From NCBI RefSeq assembly GCF_013393345.1, contig NZ_QJRF01000066.1, forward strand, positions 186,001 to 250,000: a DNA stretch of 64,000 bases, read 5' to 3'. Position 1 is the stretch's first letter; each line of letters opens with the position of its first letter. This document shows positions 25,963 through 36,430 of the stretch, piece by piece. Under the pieces are notes generated by a model. That model had not been told where the DNA came from. It saw only the letters and a list, made by a program, of their open reading frames with translations, and did no database searches. The position numbers and the translations under genes were made by a program. The stretch is from Pseudomonas taiwanensis. GTDB taxonomy: Bacteria > Pseudomonadota > Gammaproteobacteria > Pseudomonadales > Pseudomonadaceae.

Positions 25963-28757
25963 CAATGAATCTCCTTGCTCGCAGCCGGGGACAGGCTCAG
26001 ACGTCCCAGGTTGACCAATACCAGCAACGTCGAGCCGACCACGGCCAGGTAGACGCCGAGGTCGAACAGCATGGCGGTCGCCAGTTCGAATTCACCCACC
26101 AGCGGCAGCTCGAAATGGCCGAACGCCGAGGTCAGGAAGTTGCGGCCGAAGGCCCAGCTGCCGAGGCCGGTGAGGCCGGCGATCAGCACCCCGGCACCCG
26201 CCATGCGCTGGTAATTCAACGGCAGGCGTTGTTCCACCCAGGCAATGCCACTGGCGATGTACTGCAGCACCAGGGCCACGGCGGTGATCAGGCCGGCGAT
26301 GAAGCCGCCACCGGGCAGGTTGTGCCCACGCAGGAAAATGAACACCGAAATCAGCAAGGCCAGGGGAAGCATCAGGCGCGACAGGGTTTCGAGAATCAGC
26401 GGGTGCTTGGCGCCGGCCCAATTTCGCCCCTGGGGATCGCAGGTCGGATTCTCCAGGCGCAGCCCCGAAAGCATGGCGAAGATGCCGACGGCGGCGATCG
26501 TCAGGACGGTGATTTCGCCGAGGGTATCGAAGCCGCGGAAGTCCACCAGGATCACGTTGACCACGTTGGTGCCGCCGCCCCCGGACACGCTGTTGGCGAG
26601 GAAGAAATCGGCGATACCTTCGTAGGGTCGGGTCAGCACGGCGTAGGCCAGCAACGCCACCATCACGCCCACTGCACAGGCCAGGATGAAATCGCGCAGC
26701 CCACGCAGGCTGGAGCTTTCACCCGGCGTACGGGACGGCAGGTAGTAGAGCGCCAGCATCAGCAGGACCAGCGTCACCACTTCCACCACCAGCTGCGTGA
26801 GCGCCAGGTCAGGTGCCGAGAATCGAGCGAATGCCAACGCCACCAGCAAGCCGGCCACGCCGAGGATCATCAGCGCGATCAGCCGCTGGCGATGGAAAAT
26901 CGCAGTCAGCACACCCGATAGCGCCAGCACTGCCAATCCCAGGGTAGTGATACCGTCCAGTGGCGTGAGCGGACGCTCGCCCGCGATCTGCGGCAGGGGC
27001 GCGAGCGACAGCGCCACCATCACCATGGCGGCGCCCAGCAACAAGGACAGGTAGCGCTGCAGGGAGCCGTTCTCCAGGTGCCCGGTAATCCAGCGGGCGG
27101 CCACCACGGCGCGCTGCACCTGCTGCTCGAACACTTCCTTGGCGTCGGTGTCGGGCAGGTCGGCGTACCAGCGGAACAGTGGCTTGCGCAGCACATAGAC
27201 CAGCACGCCGCCAACCAGCGCCACCAGACTCATGGCCAACGGCAGGTTGAAGCCATGCCAGATCGCCAGGTCGTATTCCGGCAACGTGCCGCCCAGGCTG
27301 GCCGAAGCCGCAGTGGCCAGCAGCGGCGCCACCGTGATGCCCGGCAGCATGCCCACCAGCAGACAGAGGGACACGAGGATTTCCACCGGGACCTTCATGT
27401 AGCGCGGCGGCTCGTGAGGCGGGAACTTGGGCAGGACGGCGGGCTCGCCGTTGAAGAACACGTCGTGGACGAAGCGCAACGAATAGGCCACCGAGAAAAC
27501 CCCGGCGAGTGTCGCCGCCGCCGGCACCACCCAACTGAAACTCCCCAGCAGATCCTGCTGCAGCGTCTCGCCGAAGAACATCTCCTTGCTGAGGAAGCCG
27601 TTCAGCAAGGGCACGCCGGCCATGGCCAGGGACGCCACCATCGCCAGCACCGCCGTATGCGGCATGTACCGCCATAGCCCGTTGATCAGGCGCATGTCGC
27701 GACTGCCGGTCTCGTGGTCGATGATCCCCGCGGCCATGAACAACGAGGCCTTGAAGGTGGCGTGGTTGATGATGTGGAACACTGCCGCGACGTTCGAGAG
27801 TTGCGAATCGAGGCCGAACAGCAAGGTGATCAGGCCGAGATGGCTGATGGTCGAGTAGGCCAGCAGGCCCTTGAGGTCGTGCTGGAACAACGCCATACCG
27901 GCGCCGAACAACAGCGTCGCCAGGCCACTCAGACTGACCAGGTAGAACCACAGGTCGGAACCGGACAAGGCCGGATACAAGCGCGCCAGCAGGAATACGC
28001 CGGCCTTCACCATGGTGGCCGAGTGCAGGTAGGCGGACACCGGGGTCGGCGCGGCCATGGCGTGGGGCAGCCAGAAATGGAATGGGAACTGCGCGGACTT
28101 GGTGAACGCACCCAGCAGGACCAGCACCAGCGCCACCGGATAAAGGCCGTGGGCACGGATCTGCTCGCCTGCGGCGAGCACCTGGGTCAGTTCGAAGCTG
28201 CCGGCGATATGTCCCACAAGCAGTATCCCGGCCAACAGCGCCAGGCCCCCGCCTGCGGTAACCGCCAGCGCCATTCGCGCGCCCTTGCGCGCATCGGAGC
28301 GGTGCCCCCAGAAGCCGATGAGCAGGAATGAGGACAGACTGGTCAGCTCCCAGAACACCAGCATCAGCAGCAGGTTCTCGGACAGCACAACGCCGAGCAT
28401 CGCGCCCATGAACAACAGCAGGAAGGCGAAGAAGCGCCCCATGGGCTCTTCCGTAGACAGGTAGTAGCGGGCGTAGAGGATCACCAGCAGCCCGATGCCG
28501 AGGATCAACAGGGCGAACAGATAGCCCAGGCCATCCAGCCGCAGGCTGAAGCTGAGCCCGAAGCCCGGTAACCAGGACTGAGCGAAATTGAGGGTGTGAC
28601 CGGCGAAGATGCTATCGGTCTGGGTCAGCAGGAGAACGAGGCCAGCCAGCGGTACCAGTGCGGTGACGGCCGCGCAGACGGAACGGCCAAGGCGCTCGGC
28701 CAGCGGCGGAAGAAGTGCCCCGAGAAAGGGCAGCGCGACAATGAGCGCCAGAATCAT
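25962..28757 (-). CDS. shaA: Na+/H+ antiporter fused subunits A and B (ShaA/MrpAB/PhaAB)
   Basis: A 931-residue protein fusing MrpA (NuoL-like, about residues 1-780) with an MrpB domain (about residues 800-931, [27 protein letters not shown]). The A part holds the proton-path motif [21 protein letters not shown] and [32 protein letters not shown]. The fused form and its length match P. aeruginosa ShaA as I recall. The ATG at 28757 has GGGGAGA upstream; the 12-codon longer open frame does not. It is first in a six-gene operon whose genes all overlap. Confidence 0.95.
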   Translation of the reverse strand: MILALIVALPFLGALLPPLAERLGRSVCAAVTALVPLAGLVLLLTQTDSIFAGHTLNFAQSWLPGFGLSFSLRLDGLGYLFALLILGIGLLVILYARYYLSTEEPMGRFFAFLLLFMGAMLGVVLSENLLLMLVFWELTSLSSFLLIGFWGHRSDARKGARMALAVTAGGGLALLAGILLVGHIAGSFELTQVLAAGEQIRAHGLYPVALVLVLLGAFTKSAQFPFHFWLPHAMAAPTPVSAYLHSATMVKAGVFLLARLYPALSGSDLWFYLVSLSGLATLLFGAGMALFQHDLKGLLAYSTISHLGLITLLFGLDSQLSNVAAVFHIINHATFKASLFMAAGIIDHETGSRDMRLINGLWRYMPHTAVLAMVASLAMAGVPLLNGFLSKEMFFGETLQQDLLGSFSWVVPAAATLAGVFSVAYSLRFVHDVFFNGEPAVLPKFPPHEPPRYMKVPVEILVSLCLLVGMLPGITVAPLLATAASASLGGTLPEYDLAIWHGFNLPLAMSLVALVGGVLVYVLRKPLFRWYADLPDTDAKEVFEQQVQRAVVAARWITGHLENGSLQRYLSLLLGAAMVMVALSLAPLPQIAGERPLTPLDGITTLGLAVLALSGVLTAIFHRQRLIALMILGVAGLLVALAFARFSAPDLALTQLVVEVVTLVLLMLALYYLPSRTPGESSSLRGLRDFILACAVGVMVALLAYAVLTRPYEGIADFFLANSVSGGGGTNVVNVILVDFRGFDTLGEITVLTIAAVGIFAMLSGLRLENPTCDPQGRNWAGAKHPLILETLSRLMLPLALLISVFIFLRGHNLPGGGFIAGLITAVALVLQYIASGIAWVEQRLPLNYQRMAGAGVLIAGLTGLGSWAFGRNFLTSAFGHFELPLVGEFELATAMLFDLGVYLAVVGSTLLVLVNLGRLSLSPAASKEIH

Positions 28758-28903
28758 CCATATCTCCCCTAGGTCAGCGCCACCTTCCTCCAAGTAACGG
28801 AAATGGCATGAAAAAAACCCAGCGATTATCCATTACTATCGATTCATCGCGATAGATTGAATTATTTCAAAACGCTAGCAACTGCAGAGAACGCCCACTC
28901 CAA

Positions 28904-28933
28904 ACGGCGATAGCACCCAGGCGCTATCGCCGT
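28904..28933. terminator. Stem-loop between slyB-like gene and sha operon
   Basis: An 11-base perfect stem ACGGCGATAGC/GCTATCGCCGT with an eight-base loop. It lies between the terminator of the upstream lipoprotein gene and the sha operon start, on the same transcribed strand. It may be a second terminator or a leader structure. Confidence 0.45.
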
Positions 28934-28956
28934 CATTCTGGAATGGGGAAAACGAC

Positions 28957-28980
28957 AAGCTGTCCCGATGGGGACAGCTT
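28957..28980 (-). terminator. Rho-independent terminator of the glycine-zipper lipoprotein gene
   Basis: A perfect 10-base stem AAGCTGTCCC/GGGACAGCTT with a four-base loop. It begins four bases after the stop codon and is followed on the minus strand by TTGTCGTTTTCC. Confidence 0.8.
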
Positions 28981-28984
28981 AGCT

Positions 28985-29449
28985 TCAGTGAGCGACGCGG
29001 CTGGTGCCGTTGACCGTCATGATGCGAACGCGCTCGCCCACGCGGAAGACTTCGTTGGGCTGGACTTCCTGGACGTAGGCGCGCATCGAACCATCGTCTT
29101 CACGCACGGTGATTTCCACACCCTGGGTACGGGTGTAGCCTTCTTCTGCCGCCGCCCCCAGCAGGCCGCCGGCTACCGCGCCGATCACGGCTGCGACTGC
29201 GCTGCCACGTCCGTGGCCGATGGTGCTACCGCCAATGCCGCCGACCACAGCGCCAGCGCCGGCGCCGACCGGCGTCTTGGTACCTTCGATCTTCACCGGA
29301 CGCAGCGATTCGATGGTGCCCATGCGCACGGTCTGCACTTGCCGAGCTTCGTCACGGGAATAGGTGTCTCCGGTCAGGCTCGACTGACAGCCACCCAGCG
29401 CCAGTGCCACTGCCGTGAAAGAGGCAACCAGCAGATAGGGTTTACGCAT
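28985..29449 (-). CDS. Glycine-zipper outer membrane lipoprotein (SlyB-like)
   Basis: A 154-residue lipoprotein (signal MRKPYLLVASFTAVALALGGC, lipobox LGGC). After DTYSRDEARQVQTVRMGTIESLRPV comes a glycine-zipper hairpin (VGAGAGAVVGGIGGSTIGHGRGSAVAAVIGAVAGGLLGAA in summary pattern GxxxG, residues about 61-101), then a beta-rich C-terminal domain (VEITVREDDGSMRAYVQE, VGERVRIMTVNG). The family is thought to support outer membrane integrity. I recall an orthologue next to the sha operon in P. aeruginosa. Confidence 0.88.
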   Translation of the reverse strand: MRKPYLLVASFTAVALALGGCQSSLTGDTYSRDEARQVQTVRMGTIESLRPVKIEGTKTPVGAGAGAVVGGIGGSTIGHGRGSAVAAVIGAVAGGLLGAAAEEGYTRTQGVEITVREDDGSMRAYVQEVQPNEVFRVGERVRIMTVNGTSRVAH

Positions 29450-29598
29450 AGCAATTCCTCCAGAATTAATTACCCGTCCATTAGACTCCGCGCTGCGTGG
29501 GCTGTCACCTGAGCAGGCCGACTACTCAGCTATTGTTCAGCTTTCCGACAGCCTCACGGGAAATCTCCTACAAGCTCCCTGTCCCACAAGGTTAGCCC

Positions 29599-29832
29599 AT
29601 GGACTACTTCATCATCGCGATCACCACCATCGCCGGCCTTTACTTCCACTGGTGGCTGTACGTGCGCATCAAACGCTGGATGGATCGCGACCTCGCGTTA
29701 TCCCTGGCGGAAGGCGACAAGGAAAAGCAGGCGTTCATGCTGGAACAGTTGAAGGTCGCTCGCGCTGAAGGCGTCAAGCGCAAGGACTTGCAGCCCTGGC
29801 TGGAACGGGCGGCACAGCGTTACACCGCCTGA
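29599..29832 (+). CDS. Small single-helix membrane protein, unknown function
   Basis: A 77-residue protein with one N-terminal membrane segment (DYFIIAITTIAGLYFHWWLYV) and a charged helical cytoplasmic part (DLALSLAEGDKEKQAFMLEQLKVARAEG). The spacing, basic residues after the helix and lack of frame-breaking codons look real. The ribosome site is weak. It converges on the glycerate kinase gene with six bases between stop codons. I do not recognise a family. Confidence 0.7.
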   Translation: MDYFIIAITTIAGLYFHWWLYVRIKRWMDRDLALSLAEGDKEKQAFMLEQLKVARAEGVKRKDLQPWLERAAQRYTA

Positions 29833-29838
29833 GCACGG

Positions 29839-30975
29839 TCAGACGCGGGCGGCCAGTTTCCACAATCGGGCGATATCCGCGCTACGCGCTTCCAGCTCCA
29901 CCGCAGCGCACGCCATCGCCCGCTCCAGCTCCATGGGACCGGGCACCAGGCTGAAGGCGGCCTCGATGCCAACTTCACGCAGGCGCTGATAACCCTCTCC
30001 CAGGCTCCCGGCAATGGCGATCACCGGCACGCCGGCGGCACCCGCAATACGCGCCACGCCCACCGGGGTCTTGCCATGCAGGCTCTGTGAGTCGAGGCGA
30101 CCCTCCCCCGTCACCACCAGATCGGCGTCCACTACCGAATCGGCCAGCCCGGCCACTTCCGCCACCAGTTCGATACCGGGGCGGAAGCGCGCGCCGAGAA
30201 AGGCCCGTGCGGCGAACCCCAGGCCACCGGCCGCCCCTACGCCCGGATGCTGGCTATGGTCTTCGCCGAGGTGAGCGGCGATCACCTCGGCGTAATGTCC
30301 CAGTGCTGCATCGAGCGATTCGACCTGCGCGGGATTGGCGCCCTTCTGCGGGCCGAAGACATGGGAAGCGCCGTGGGGTCCGCAGAGCGGGTTATCCACA
30401 TCCGCCGCCACCTCGAACTCAACGCCGGCGAGACGCGGATCAAGACCGGAAGGATCGACCCTCGCCAGCCGGGCCAGGGCCGCGCCGCCAGCCGGTAGCG
30501 GCGCACCGTGCTTGTCCAGCAGGCGCAGCCCGAGAGCCGTGAGCAAGCCCGCACCGCCGTCATTGGTGGCGCTACCGCCGAGACCGAGGATGATCCGCGT
30601 CGCGCCGACATCGAGGGCCTGGCGAATCAACTCGCCGGTGCCGAAGCTGCTGGTGCGCGTGGCATCGCGGGCGTCACGGGCGACCAGGTGCAAGCCGCTG
30701 GCAGCCGCCATTTCGATAATGGCGCGCCCCTGCCCCAGCCATCCCCAATGTGCGCGCACCGGGTCGCCCAGAGGCCCCTGTACCAGCGCGTCACGGCGTT
30801 CGCCGCCGGTGGCGGCCAGCACTGCGTCCACTGTGCCCTCACCGCCATCGGCCATGGGCTTCTGCACCAGTTCGGCTTCGGGAAATACCGAGCGCCAGCC
30901 CCGAGCGATGGCAGCGGCCACTTCGCGCGCACTCAGGCTTTCCTTGAAGGAATCGGGAGCAATGACGATCTTCAT
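29839..30975 (-). CDS. Glycerate kinase (GlxK/GarK family)
   Basis: A 378-residue type I glycerate kinase, which phosphorylates D-glycerate in the glyoxylate/glycerate route. Diagnostic blocks are MKIVIAPDSFKESLSAREVA at the start, KPMADGGEGTVDAVL, RIILGLGGSATNDGGAGLL, GPQKGANPAQV and ADLVVTGEGRLDSQSLHGK. The length fits the family (about 380). The symbol is left blank because glxK and garK cannot be told apart here. Confidence 0.94.
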   Translation of the reverse strand: MKIVIAPDSFKESLSAREVAAAIARGWRSVFPEAELVQKPMADGGEGTVDAVLAATGGERRDALVQGPLGDPVRAHWGWLGQGRAIIEMAAASGLHLVARDARDATRTSSFGTGELIRQALDVGATRIILGLGGSATNDGGAGLLTALGLRLLDKHGAPLPAGGAALARLARVDPSGLDPRLAGVEFEVAADVDNPLCGPHGASHVFGPQKGANPAQVESLDAALGHYAEVIAAHLGEDHSQHPGVGAAGGLGFAARAFLGARFRPGIELVAEVAGLADSVVDADLVVTGEGRLDSQSLHGKTPVGVARIAGAAGVPVIAIAGSLGEGYQRLREVGIEAAFSLVPGPMELERAMACAAVELEARSADIARLWKLAARV

Positions 30976-31106
30976 CGACGTACCTCAGACTGGGCCGGGA
31001 ACCACGAGGCTAATGGTAGGTGTTGCAGGCGGGGGAAGAGATGGCGACGAGGCGCAGGATGACGGAGGGCGCAGCCAACGATGAGCTGCGCCATCACGCG
31101 GAAAGG

Positions 31107-31754
31107 TCAGGGGGCCAGTCGCTCGCGAACCCAGGCGTTGTCCACGAGTCGGTAGTTCAGGCGGTCATGCAGGCGGCTCGGGCGCCCCTGCCAGAACTCG
31201 ATGCGTTCGGGCAGCAAACGATACCCACCCCAATGCGGCGGACAGCTCGGCGCGTTATCAAGGAACCGCTGCTCGGTTTTCGCCAGCAGCGCTTCGAGCT
31301 CCGCACGATCGCTGATTACCCGGCTCTGCGGCGATGCCCAGGCTCCCAGTCGGCTGCCCAGCGGGCGTACCTGGTAATAGGCGTCGGATTCGGCCGGGGT
31401 CACCCGCTCTACCCGGCCCTCGATACGGACCTGGCGTTCCAGGGCGGGCCAGAAGAAAGTCATGGCGGCGAATGGATTAGCCAAGAGTTGTTCGCCCTTG
31501 GCGCTGTCGTAGTTGCTGAAGAACGTGAAGCCACGTTCATCCAGCCCTTTCAGCAGCAACACCCGGCAATGGGGACGGCCTTCGGCGTCGACCGTGGCAA
31601 CGGTCATGGCGTTAGGCTCGACCGGCAGTTGCTCGGTCTTCACCGCGTCGCCGAACCAGCTCTGGAACAGGCTGAAGGGCTCGGCGGGAGCCTGCTCCTC
31701 GCTGAGCCCATCGCGGGCATAGTCACGGCGCATATCGGCCAGGGTCTGGGTCAT
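31107..31754 (-). CDS. pdxH: Pyridoxamine 5'-phosphate oxidase
   Basis: A 215-residue FMN oxidase that makes pyridoxal 5'-phosphate from pyridoxine or pyridoxamine phosphate. It has the N-terminal [14 protein letters not shown], the FMN region [44 protein letters not shown], and the C-terminal [24 protein letters not shown] with the conserved substrate arginines. The length matches the family (about 215). Confidence 0.96.
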   Translation of the reverse strand: MTQTLADMRRDYARDGLSEEQAPAEPFSLFQSWFGDAVKTEQLPVEPNAMTVATVDAEGRPHCRVLLLKGLDERGFTFFSNYDSAKGEQLLANPFAAMTFFWPALERQVRIEGRVERVTPAESDAYYQVRPLGSRLGAWASPQSRVISDRAELEALLAKTEQRFLDNAPSCPPHWGGYRLLPERIEFWQGRPSRLHDRLNYRLVDNAWVRERLAP

Positions 31755-31802
31755 GGTTGGCAGTCCTGTGTGCGGAAAGCCAATAGCTTACCCAAGGCGT
31801 GC

Positions 31803-32522
31803 TTACTTGGCCTGATCTGCCGCAACCACCTCTTCGACCTTGCCCAGCTGTCCCGGCTTGGCCGGCTTGCTGTACTGGGCAATCAGCGCAACCAGGGTTT
31901 CCTGCGGCGTGAGGATCATCTCGACACGACGGTTCAGGGAACGGCCTTGCTGGCTGTCGTTGGCGGCGCGCGGCATATCCGAACCCAGCCCCTTCAGGTG
32001 CAGGCGATCACGCTGCAGGCCGCTCAGGCGGAAGATCGCGGCAACGGACTGGGCGCGCTCCTGGCTGATCTTGCGGTTGACGTCATCCTTGCCGGAGCTA
32101 TCGGCGTGCCCGAGGACCAGCACTGCGGTCTTGGTATCGCCCTCCACCAGCTTCGCCACTTTGGTGATGGGACCCAGGGTGGCGGGCAGCAGCATGCTCG
32201 GGCGATCCGGGTTGTACGACGGGTCGACCGGCAGGGTCACCACCAGCACGTTCTCACGGCGCTCCACTTCCAGTTTGCTGCCTTTTACGGCCTCGCGCAG
32301 ACGCGGCTCGTACTGATCGAGCCAGGCCTGGGTCGCTTTGGTGTCCACCTTGGCAACCTTGGTTTGCTTGGCTTTCTTATCACCGCCGAAGGACCACCAG
32401 GACTGGCTGGCGGAAACGGTCTGCTGGGGCTTGGCAGGCACCTCGGCCTTCTGCGGGCCAAGCATGGTGCAGCCGGAGGCAGACACACAGAGTATCAGGG
32501 TGGAAATCTTTAACAGCTTCAT
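31803..32522 (-). CDS. OmpA-family lipoprotein
   Basis: A 239-residue lipoprotein (signal MKLLKISTLILCVSASGC, lipobox ASGC). A lysine-rich linker precedes a C-terminal OmpA peptidoglycan-binding domain at about residues 110-215 (VLVLGHADSSGKDDVNRKISQERAQSVAAIF, then GLGSDMPRAANDSQQGRSLNRRVEMIL). It should tether the outer membrane to peptidoglycan. A Pro/Lys-rich tail follows. It lies upstream of pdxH on the same strand with a 48-base gap. Confidence 0.9.
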   Translation of the reverse strand: MKLLKISTLILCVSASGCTMLGPQKAEVPAKPQQTVSASQSWWSFGGDKKAKQTKVAKVDTKATQAWLDQYEPRLREAVKGSKLEVERRENVLVVTLPVDPSYNPDRPSMLLPATLGPITKVAKLVEGDTKTAVLVLGHADSSGKDDVNRKISQERAQSVAAIFRLSGLQRDRLHLKGLGSDMPRAANDSQQGRSLNRRVEMILTPQETLVALIAQYSKPAKPGQLGKVEEVVAADQAK

Positions 32523-32657
32523 GGGCAGGATTCCGTAGTCGCTGAAGGCCGCACGCCACCACGAAAAGTGATGGCGTTTTAATCTCTCAACCGAGCTTAA
32601 ATTTTCGCGCCAAGCCTTTATTCAGCAAAGAAAAAAACAGTCGAAGTGACGAGTGGC

Positions 32658-33812
32658 TCAGCCCAGGCAGTCCTTGACCACACGGGCCAGCTTCTGGGCG
32701 CGCGGATCCATCAGAACGTAAGGGCCGAGGGTGTTGGTGACGAAGCCGAAGGCCAGTTCGCGTTCCGGGTCGGCAAAGCCGGTGGAGCCGCCTGCGCCGG
32801 GATGGCCGAAGGCGTATCGGCCCATGCCATAGGTGGCGTTGGGTACGTCGGGTTGGTCGAGCATGCAACCGAGGCCGAAACGAGTGGACGTCAGCAAGGT
32901 GAGGTCCTCGCCCTGGGCATGTTCGCGGGTCAGCTCCGCGAGCAGCTCGGAGTCCAGCAGCTCGCCGTCGAGCAAGCCGGCATAGAAGCCCGCCACGCTG
33001 CGCGCGTTGCCATGGCCATTGGCCGCGGGTTGCTGCATCCGTCGCCATTCCGGCTTGTTCGTGCTGGTCATGATCGACGGCGGATTGGTGAACGAGCGCG
33101 TACTCAGCGAGTTCGGCTCGGTCATCATGCTCTTGAGCAGACGCTGCGCCGCAGCGTCGCCCATGTTGCCCTTGGCGCGGGCGATATGCGCCACGCGATC
33201 GAACTCCTCATCGGCCAGGCCCACGTGGAAATCCAGTCCCAGGGGTTGAGCGACGCGAGCCACGATGGACTCGCCCGGGCCCCGGCCATCCGCCCGGCGA
33301 ATCAGCTCGCCGACCAGCCAGCCGTAGGTGATCGGTGCATATCCATGAGCTTCACCGGGGGTCCACCAGGGCGCTTCGGCAGCCAGGGCGGTGGTCATCG
33401 CCGTCCAATCGTAGAGGGCCTCAGCCGGCAGCAAGGCGCGAATTGCCGGTAGGCCGGCACGGTGGCAGAGCAGTTGGCGAACGCTGATGCGTTCCTTCCC
33501 GGCTGCGGCAAACTCGGGCCAGTAACGCGCCACGGGGGCGTCCAGCTCAAGCTTGCCCTCCCCCACCAGTTGTAACAGGGTTACGGAGGCGAAGGTCTTG
33601 GTGCAGGAAAACAGGTTGAGGATGGTGTCGCTGTGCCAAGCCTGCTGGCCATCCTTGTCGGCCACGCCGGCCCAAAGGTCGAGCACGGTCTCGCCGCCCA
33701 CCTGCACACAGAGGGCCGCACCGCGCTCCTGGGGGTCAGCGAAGAGTTCGGCGAACGCGTCTTTCGCCGCCTCGAAGCGCAAGTCGAAATAGCCCTGGGT
33801 CTGCACCGGCAT
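32658..33812 (-). CDS. Serine hydrolase, beta-lactamase-fold esterase (EstB type)
   Basis: A 384-residue class C beta-lactamase-fold hydrolase. The nucleophile motif SxxK is SCTK in NLFSCTKTFASVTLLQLV. The second motif has the YxN-like GEAHGYAPITYGWLVGELIRR region. The C-terminal block has GMGRYAFGHPGAGGSTGFADPERELAFGFVTN. There is no signal peptide, so it is cytoplasmic, and an esterase function is more likely than antibiotic hydrolysis. AGGAG precedes the ATG. Confidence 0.9.
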   Translation of the reverse strand: MPVQTQGYFDLRFEAAKDAFAELFADPQERGAALCVQVGGETVLDLWAGVADKDGQQAWHSDTILNLFSCTKTFASVTLLQLVGEGKLELDAPVARYWPEFAAAGKERISVRQLLCHRAGLPAIRALLPAEALYDWTAMTTALAAEAPWWTPGEAHGYAPITYGWLVGELIRRADGRGPGESIVARVAQPLGLDFHVGLADEEFDRVAHIARAKGNMGDAAAQRLLKSMMTEPNSLSTRSFTNPPSIMTSTNKPEWRRMQQPAANGHGNARSVAGFYAGLLDGELLDSELLAELTREHAQGEDLTLLTSTRFGLGCMLDQPDVPNATYGMGRYAFGHPGAGGSTGFADPERELAFGFVTNTLGPYVLMDPRAQKLARVVKDCLG

Positions 33813-33890
33813 GCTCCTGAAAGAAATGGAGGCGGCATTGTTCCAGCCTTGCCGCCCCTTGTGAACCGGGTGCCGAAGACGGGTCGCCCA

Positions 33891-36266
33891 TCAGGGCTTC
33901 CCGGCTTCCTCCTGCGTGGGAGCTTCAGGCTGGGCGGGTTCGTCAGCCTTGGGCTGATCGGCCGGTTCGGCGCTCGGTGGTTCAGCCGCTTTCGGCGGCT
34001 CCGCTGGCTTTTCCGCCGGCGCAGGATTGGCCGTTTCCTTGGGTTGTTCCTTCACCGGGGCCTTGGGCTGCTCCTTGGAGGGCGCCAGCGGCTGGGCAGG
34101 CTTGCTGATATCAGCGGCCAGCGCCAGGTTCGCCTTGCGCACGGCCTCGACGAAGCCCTGCCATGGACGGTCGGTAATGCCGACCAGACCGAGGTGACCG
34201 TTCTCACCGTCGAGCAGGCGGCCAGTGGCCGGCTGATCGAGGTACTGGAACCAGTGGGCGCCGACGATCAGCGGCTCCTCCGCCGCCTTCTTGAGGTAGG
34301 TGGCGTAAGCCGGACCGCGCTCTTCTTCCTTGTAGACCTCGGAGACGCCGCCCCAGAACGGACCGCGGTCACGGGACCCGAAGTGGAACTCCGTGAGCAT
34401 CAGGGGCTTGTCGAGGCGGCGCAGCAAGTCCATGTCCAGGCCATGCTGCGGCTCACGGGTGTAGCGATTGAAGCTGATCACGTCGCAGTACTGCGCGCAG
34501 GACTCGATGGCCTCGGGCACGGTGGCGGCGAAACGACCGCCCAGCATCAGGTGGTTGGGCGCATGCCACTTCATGGAGTCGGCGATGGTCTTGAAGTAGG
34601 TGTCCGCATAGAAACGCTGGAAGCGCTTGAAGTCTTCCTCGATGGCCGGGTGCTCCGGGTTCGGCAGCGGCGGTTCGAAGCCCGGGTCTTCCATCAGCTC
34701 CCAGGCCTGCAGATCGATGCCCCAGGCTTTCGAGAGGCCCTGCTGGTTGCGGTACTTGTCGCGAAGTTGCTTGAGGAAGGCGCGCTTGGCGGGCACGTCG
34801 GTCGTCAGGCGCAGGGTGCCGTAGGCCAATGCGTAGCGGGCTCGCGGGTCTTCACTGTGGCCGCCCCAGGCGAGTTCGTTATCGGCGAAGAAGCCCAGGA
34901 GCCAGGGATCATCGCGATGATCGCGGGCGGCAATGGCAATTGCGCGCTCCGCCGCCATCGCGAATCGCGGATCGAACGGGTCAGGCATGCCGCCCCACCA
35001 GTCGAAGCCCGTCTTGATGGTGGCGAAGTCACCATGGATGGACAACGGCAGGGTGTAGGGCATGCGCTCACTGGTGTTGAAGGCCGGATCGCTCCAGTTG
35101 CCAACGGTGTTGAAGCCCCACGCCTTGAGGCGCTCCAGGCTGTGGCCGACCCAGCGTTGCGGGTCGTTGCCGCCGTAGGTGCGTTCGACGTTGGCGCCGT
35201 AGAAGTCGTACCAGCGGCCCTGGTTGAACGCCCGCCCCTTGTTGGCATCGGTTTCGGCGCGGTCGTCGCCTTTGCCGAAATGATTGGCCAGGGGCTCATT
35301 GTCCTTCGGCAGCGCCTTGAACATGGCTTCCCGGCCTTCGACGTAGGTCTGGCTCAGGCCAGGGGTCACCGCGTTGACGCCCAGGGAGAAGAACGGATGG
35401 CCTTCCGGCGTGACCAGGAACCAGCGGCCATTGCGCTTCTCGGTACGGAAGAAGCCGCTGGCTTCGAAAGTCTCACCACCCAGCCAGCCACCGTAGGTGT
35501 CCTGTTGTGGCAACTTGGCCGTCCAGTCGACGAGCTGTTTCGCTTCGTCCGCAGCGCCCTTCTTCAGTTGCTCGTCACTCTTCACCTTGCCCGGCCAGTC
35601 AGCACGGGCGTATTGACCGTAGGCGTCCATCAGGCCCTGGTAGAGCGCTTCCTGCAGGTCTTTTTCTTCGGTGCCAAAACGACTGAGCAACACATTCTGC
35701 GCGGCATTTGGCTGGTTCAGGGAAAGCGTCACGGAAGCGATCTTGCTGCGGTCGACTTCGCCATTGACCAGCGTGGCCGGCAGCAAACGCTTGCCATCGA
35801 CGGTCCAGGGCAACGGTGGCGCCGCACGCATCCCGTGGGCATTGGGCGACGTCGCGGCCAGCGGGATCAGCAAGGTCTGCGCCGGTCCGGCCGGTAGCGC
35901 GACCTGGGTGGTCAGGACCTTGCCATCGGTGCTCTCGATAGCGACGTCCAGGGTGATCGCCCAATCCTGGGCGCTCTGGATGCGCAGACTCATCGCTTCG
36001 GCCTTGGACCAGTCCCAGCTGCCGTTTTGCGGGGTGAGGCGCAGGCTCGGTTTCTCGGCAGCATTGAAGGTAACGCGACGCAGAACTTCACCATTGGCGG
36101 TGGTTTCAGCGGTCACGCTCGGCAGACTGGCATCCTGGGTGGTCACCTGCACCGCATCCAGCGGGCGGACGAAATTGAACAGGGTCTCGGCCTGGGCAAT
36201 CAGGGGGATTCCCGACATGCCAAAAAGGATGGCCAGGGCGAGGGGGCGTTTTGGTATCGAAAGCAT
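33891..36266 (-). CDS. Exported agarase/beta-galactosidase-like glycoside hydrolase with Pro/Glu/Ala tail
   Basis: A 791-residue exported protein. The signal peptide (MLSIPKRPLALAILFGMSGIPLIAQA) is followed by an N-terminal beta domain (about residues 30-185). A TIM-barrel glycosidase domain begins near GRWFLVTPEGHPFFSLGVNAV. Clan-A acidic residues are visible: the Asn-Glu pair in FFADNELAWGG and the nucleophile-like Glu in PLMLTEFHFGS. It resembles GH50/agarase-like proteins; the true substrate is unknown. The last 65 residues are a Pro/Ala/Glu/Lys low-complexity tail. The ATG at 36266 starts the signal; an upstream TTG is less likely. Confidence 0.8.
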   Translation of the reverse strand: MLSIPKRPLALAILFGMSGIPLIAQAETLFNFVRPLDAVQVTTQDASLPSVTAETTANGEVLRRVTFNAAEKPSLRLTPQNGSWDWSKAEAMSLRIQSAQDWAITLDVAIESTDGKVLTTQVALPAGPAQTLLIPLAATSPNAHGMRAAPPLPWTVDGKRLLPATLVNGEVDRSKIASVTLSLNQPNAAQNVLLSRFGTEEKDLQEALYQGLMDAYGQYARADWPGKVKSDEQLKKGAADEAKQLVDWTAKLPQQDTYGGWLGGETFEASGFFRTEKRNGRWFLVTPEGHPFFSLGVNAVTPGLSQTYVEGREAMFKALPKDNEPLANHFGKGDDRAETDANKGRAFNQGRWYDFYGANVERTYGGNDPQRWVGHSLERLKAWGFNTVGNWSDPAFNTSERMPYTLPLSIHGDFATIKTGFDWWGGMPDPFDPRFAMAAERAIAIAARDHRDDPWLLGFFADNELAWGGHSEDPRARYALAYGTLRLTTDVPAKRAFLKQLRDKYRNQQGLSKAWGIDLQAWELMEDPGFEPPLPNPEHPAIEEDFKRFQRFYADTYFKTIADSMKWHAPNHLMLGGRFAATVPEAIESCAQYCDVISFNRYTREPQHGLDMDLLRRLDKPLMLTEFHFGSRDRGPFWGGVSEVYKEEERGPAYATYLKKAAEEPLIVGAHWFQYLDQPATGRLLDGENGHLGLVGITDRPWQGFVEAVRKANLALAADISKPAQPLAPSKEQPKAPVKEQPKETANPAPAEKPAEPPKAAEPPSAEPADQPKADEPAQPEAPTQEEAGKP

Positions 36267-36430
36267 CGGACCGGAGTTCCCAAGAGAATGCTGAGCATAG
36301 ACCGCCAAAAGTTCGTATCTCGCCAACGGTGCGACAAAACGAAGCGGGACAAGGCAGGTGCGCTGGGCACCCGCAAAAACCCCGGCATCATCGCAGATGG
36401 GGGGCGCTCAGCGTCAAGGGCAGTCCTGTT

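Noticed and set aside
33633-35897. 754-codon open frame antisense to the agarase-like gene
   Set aside because: It is a GC-bias shadow: no recognisable domain, while the minus-strand gene has a signal peptide, glycosidase motifs and family length.
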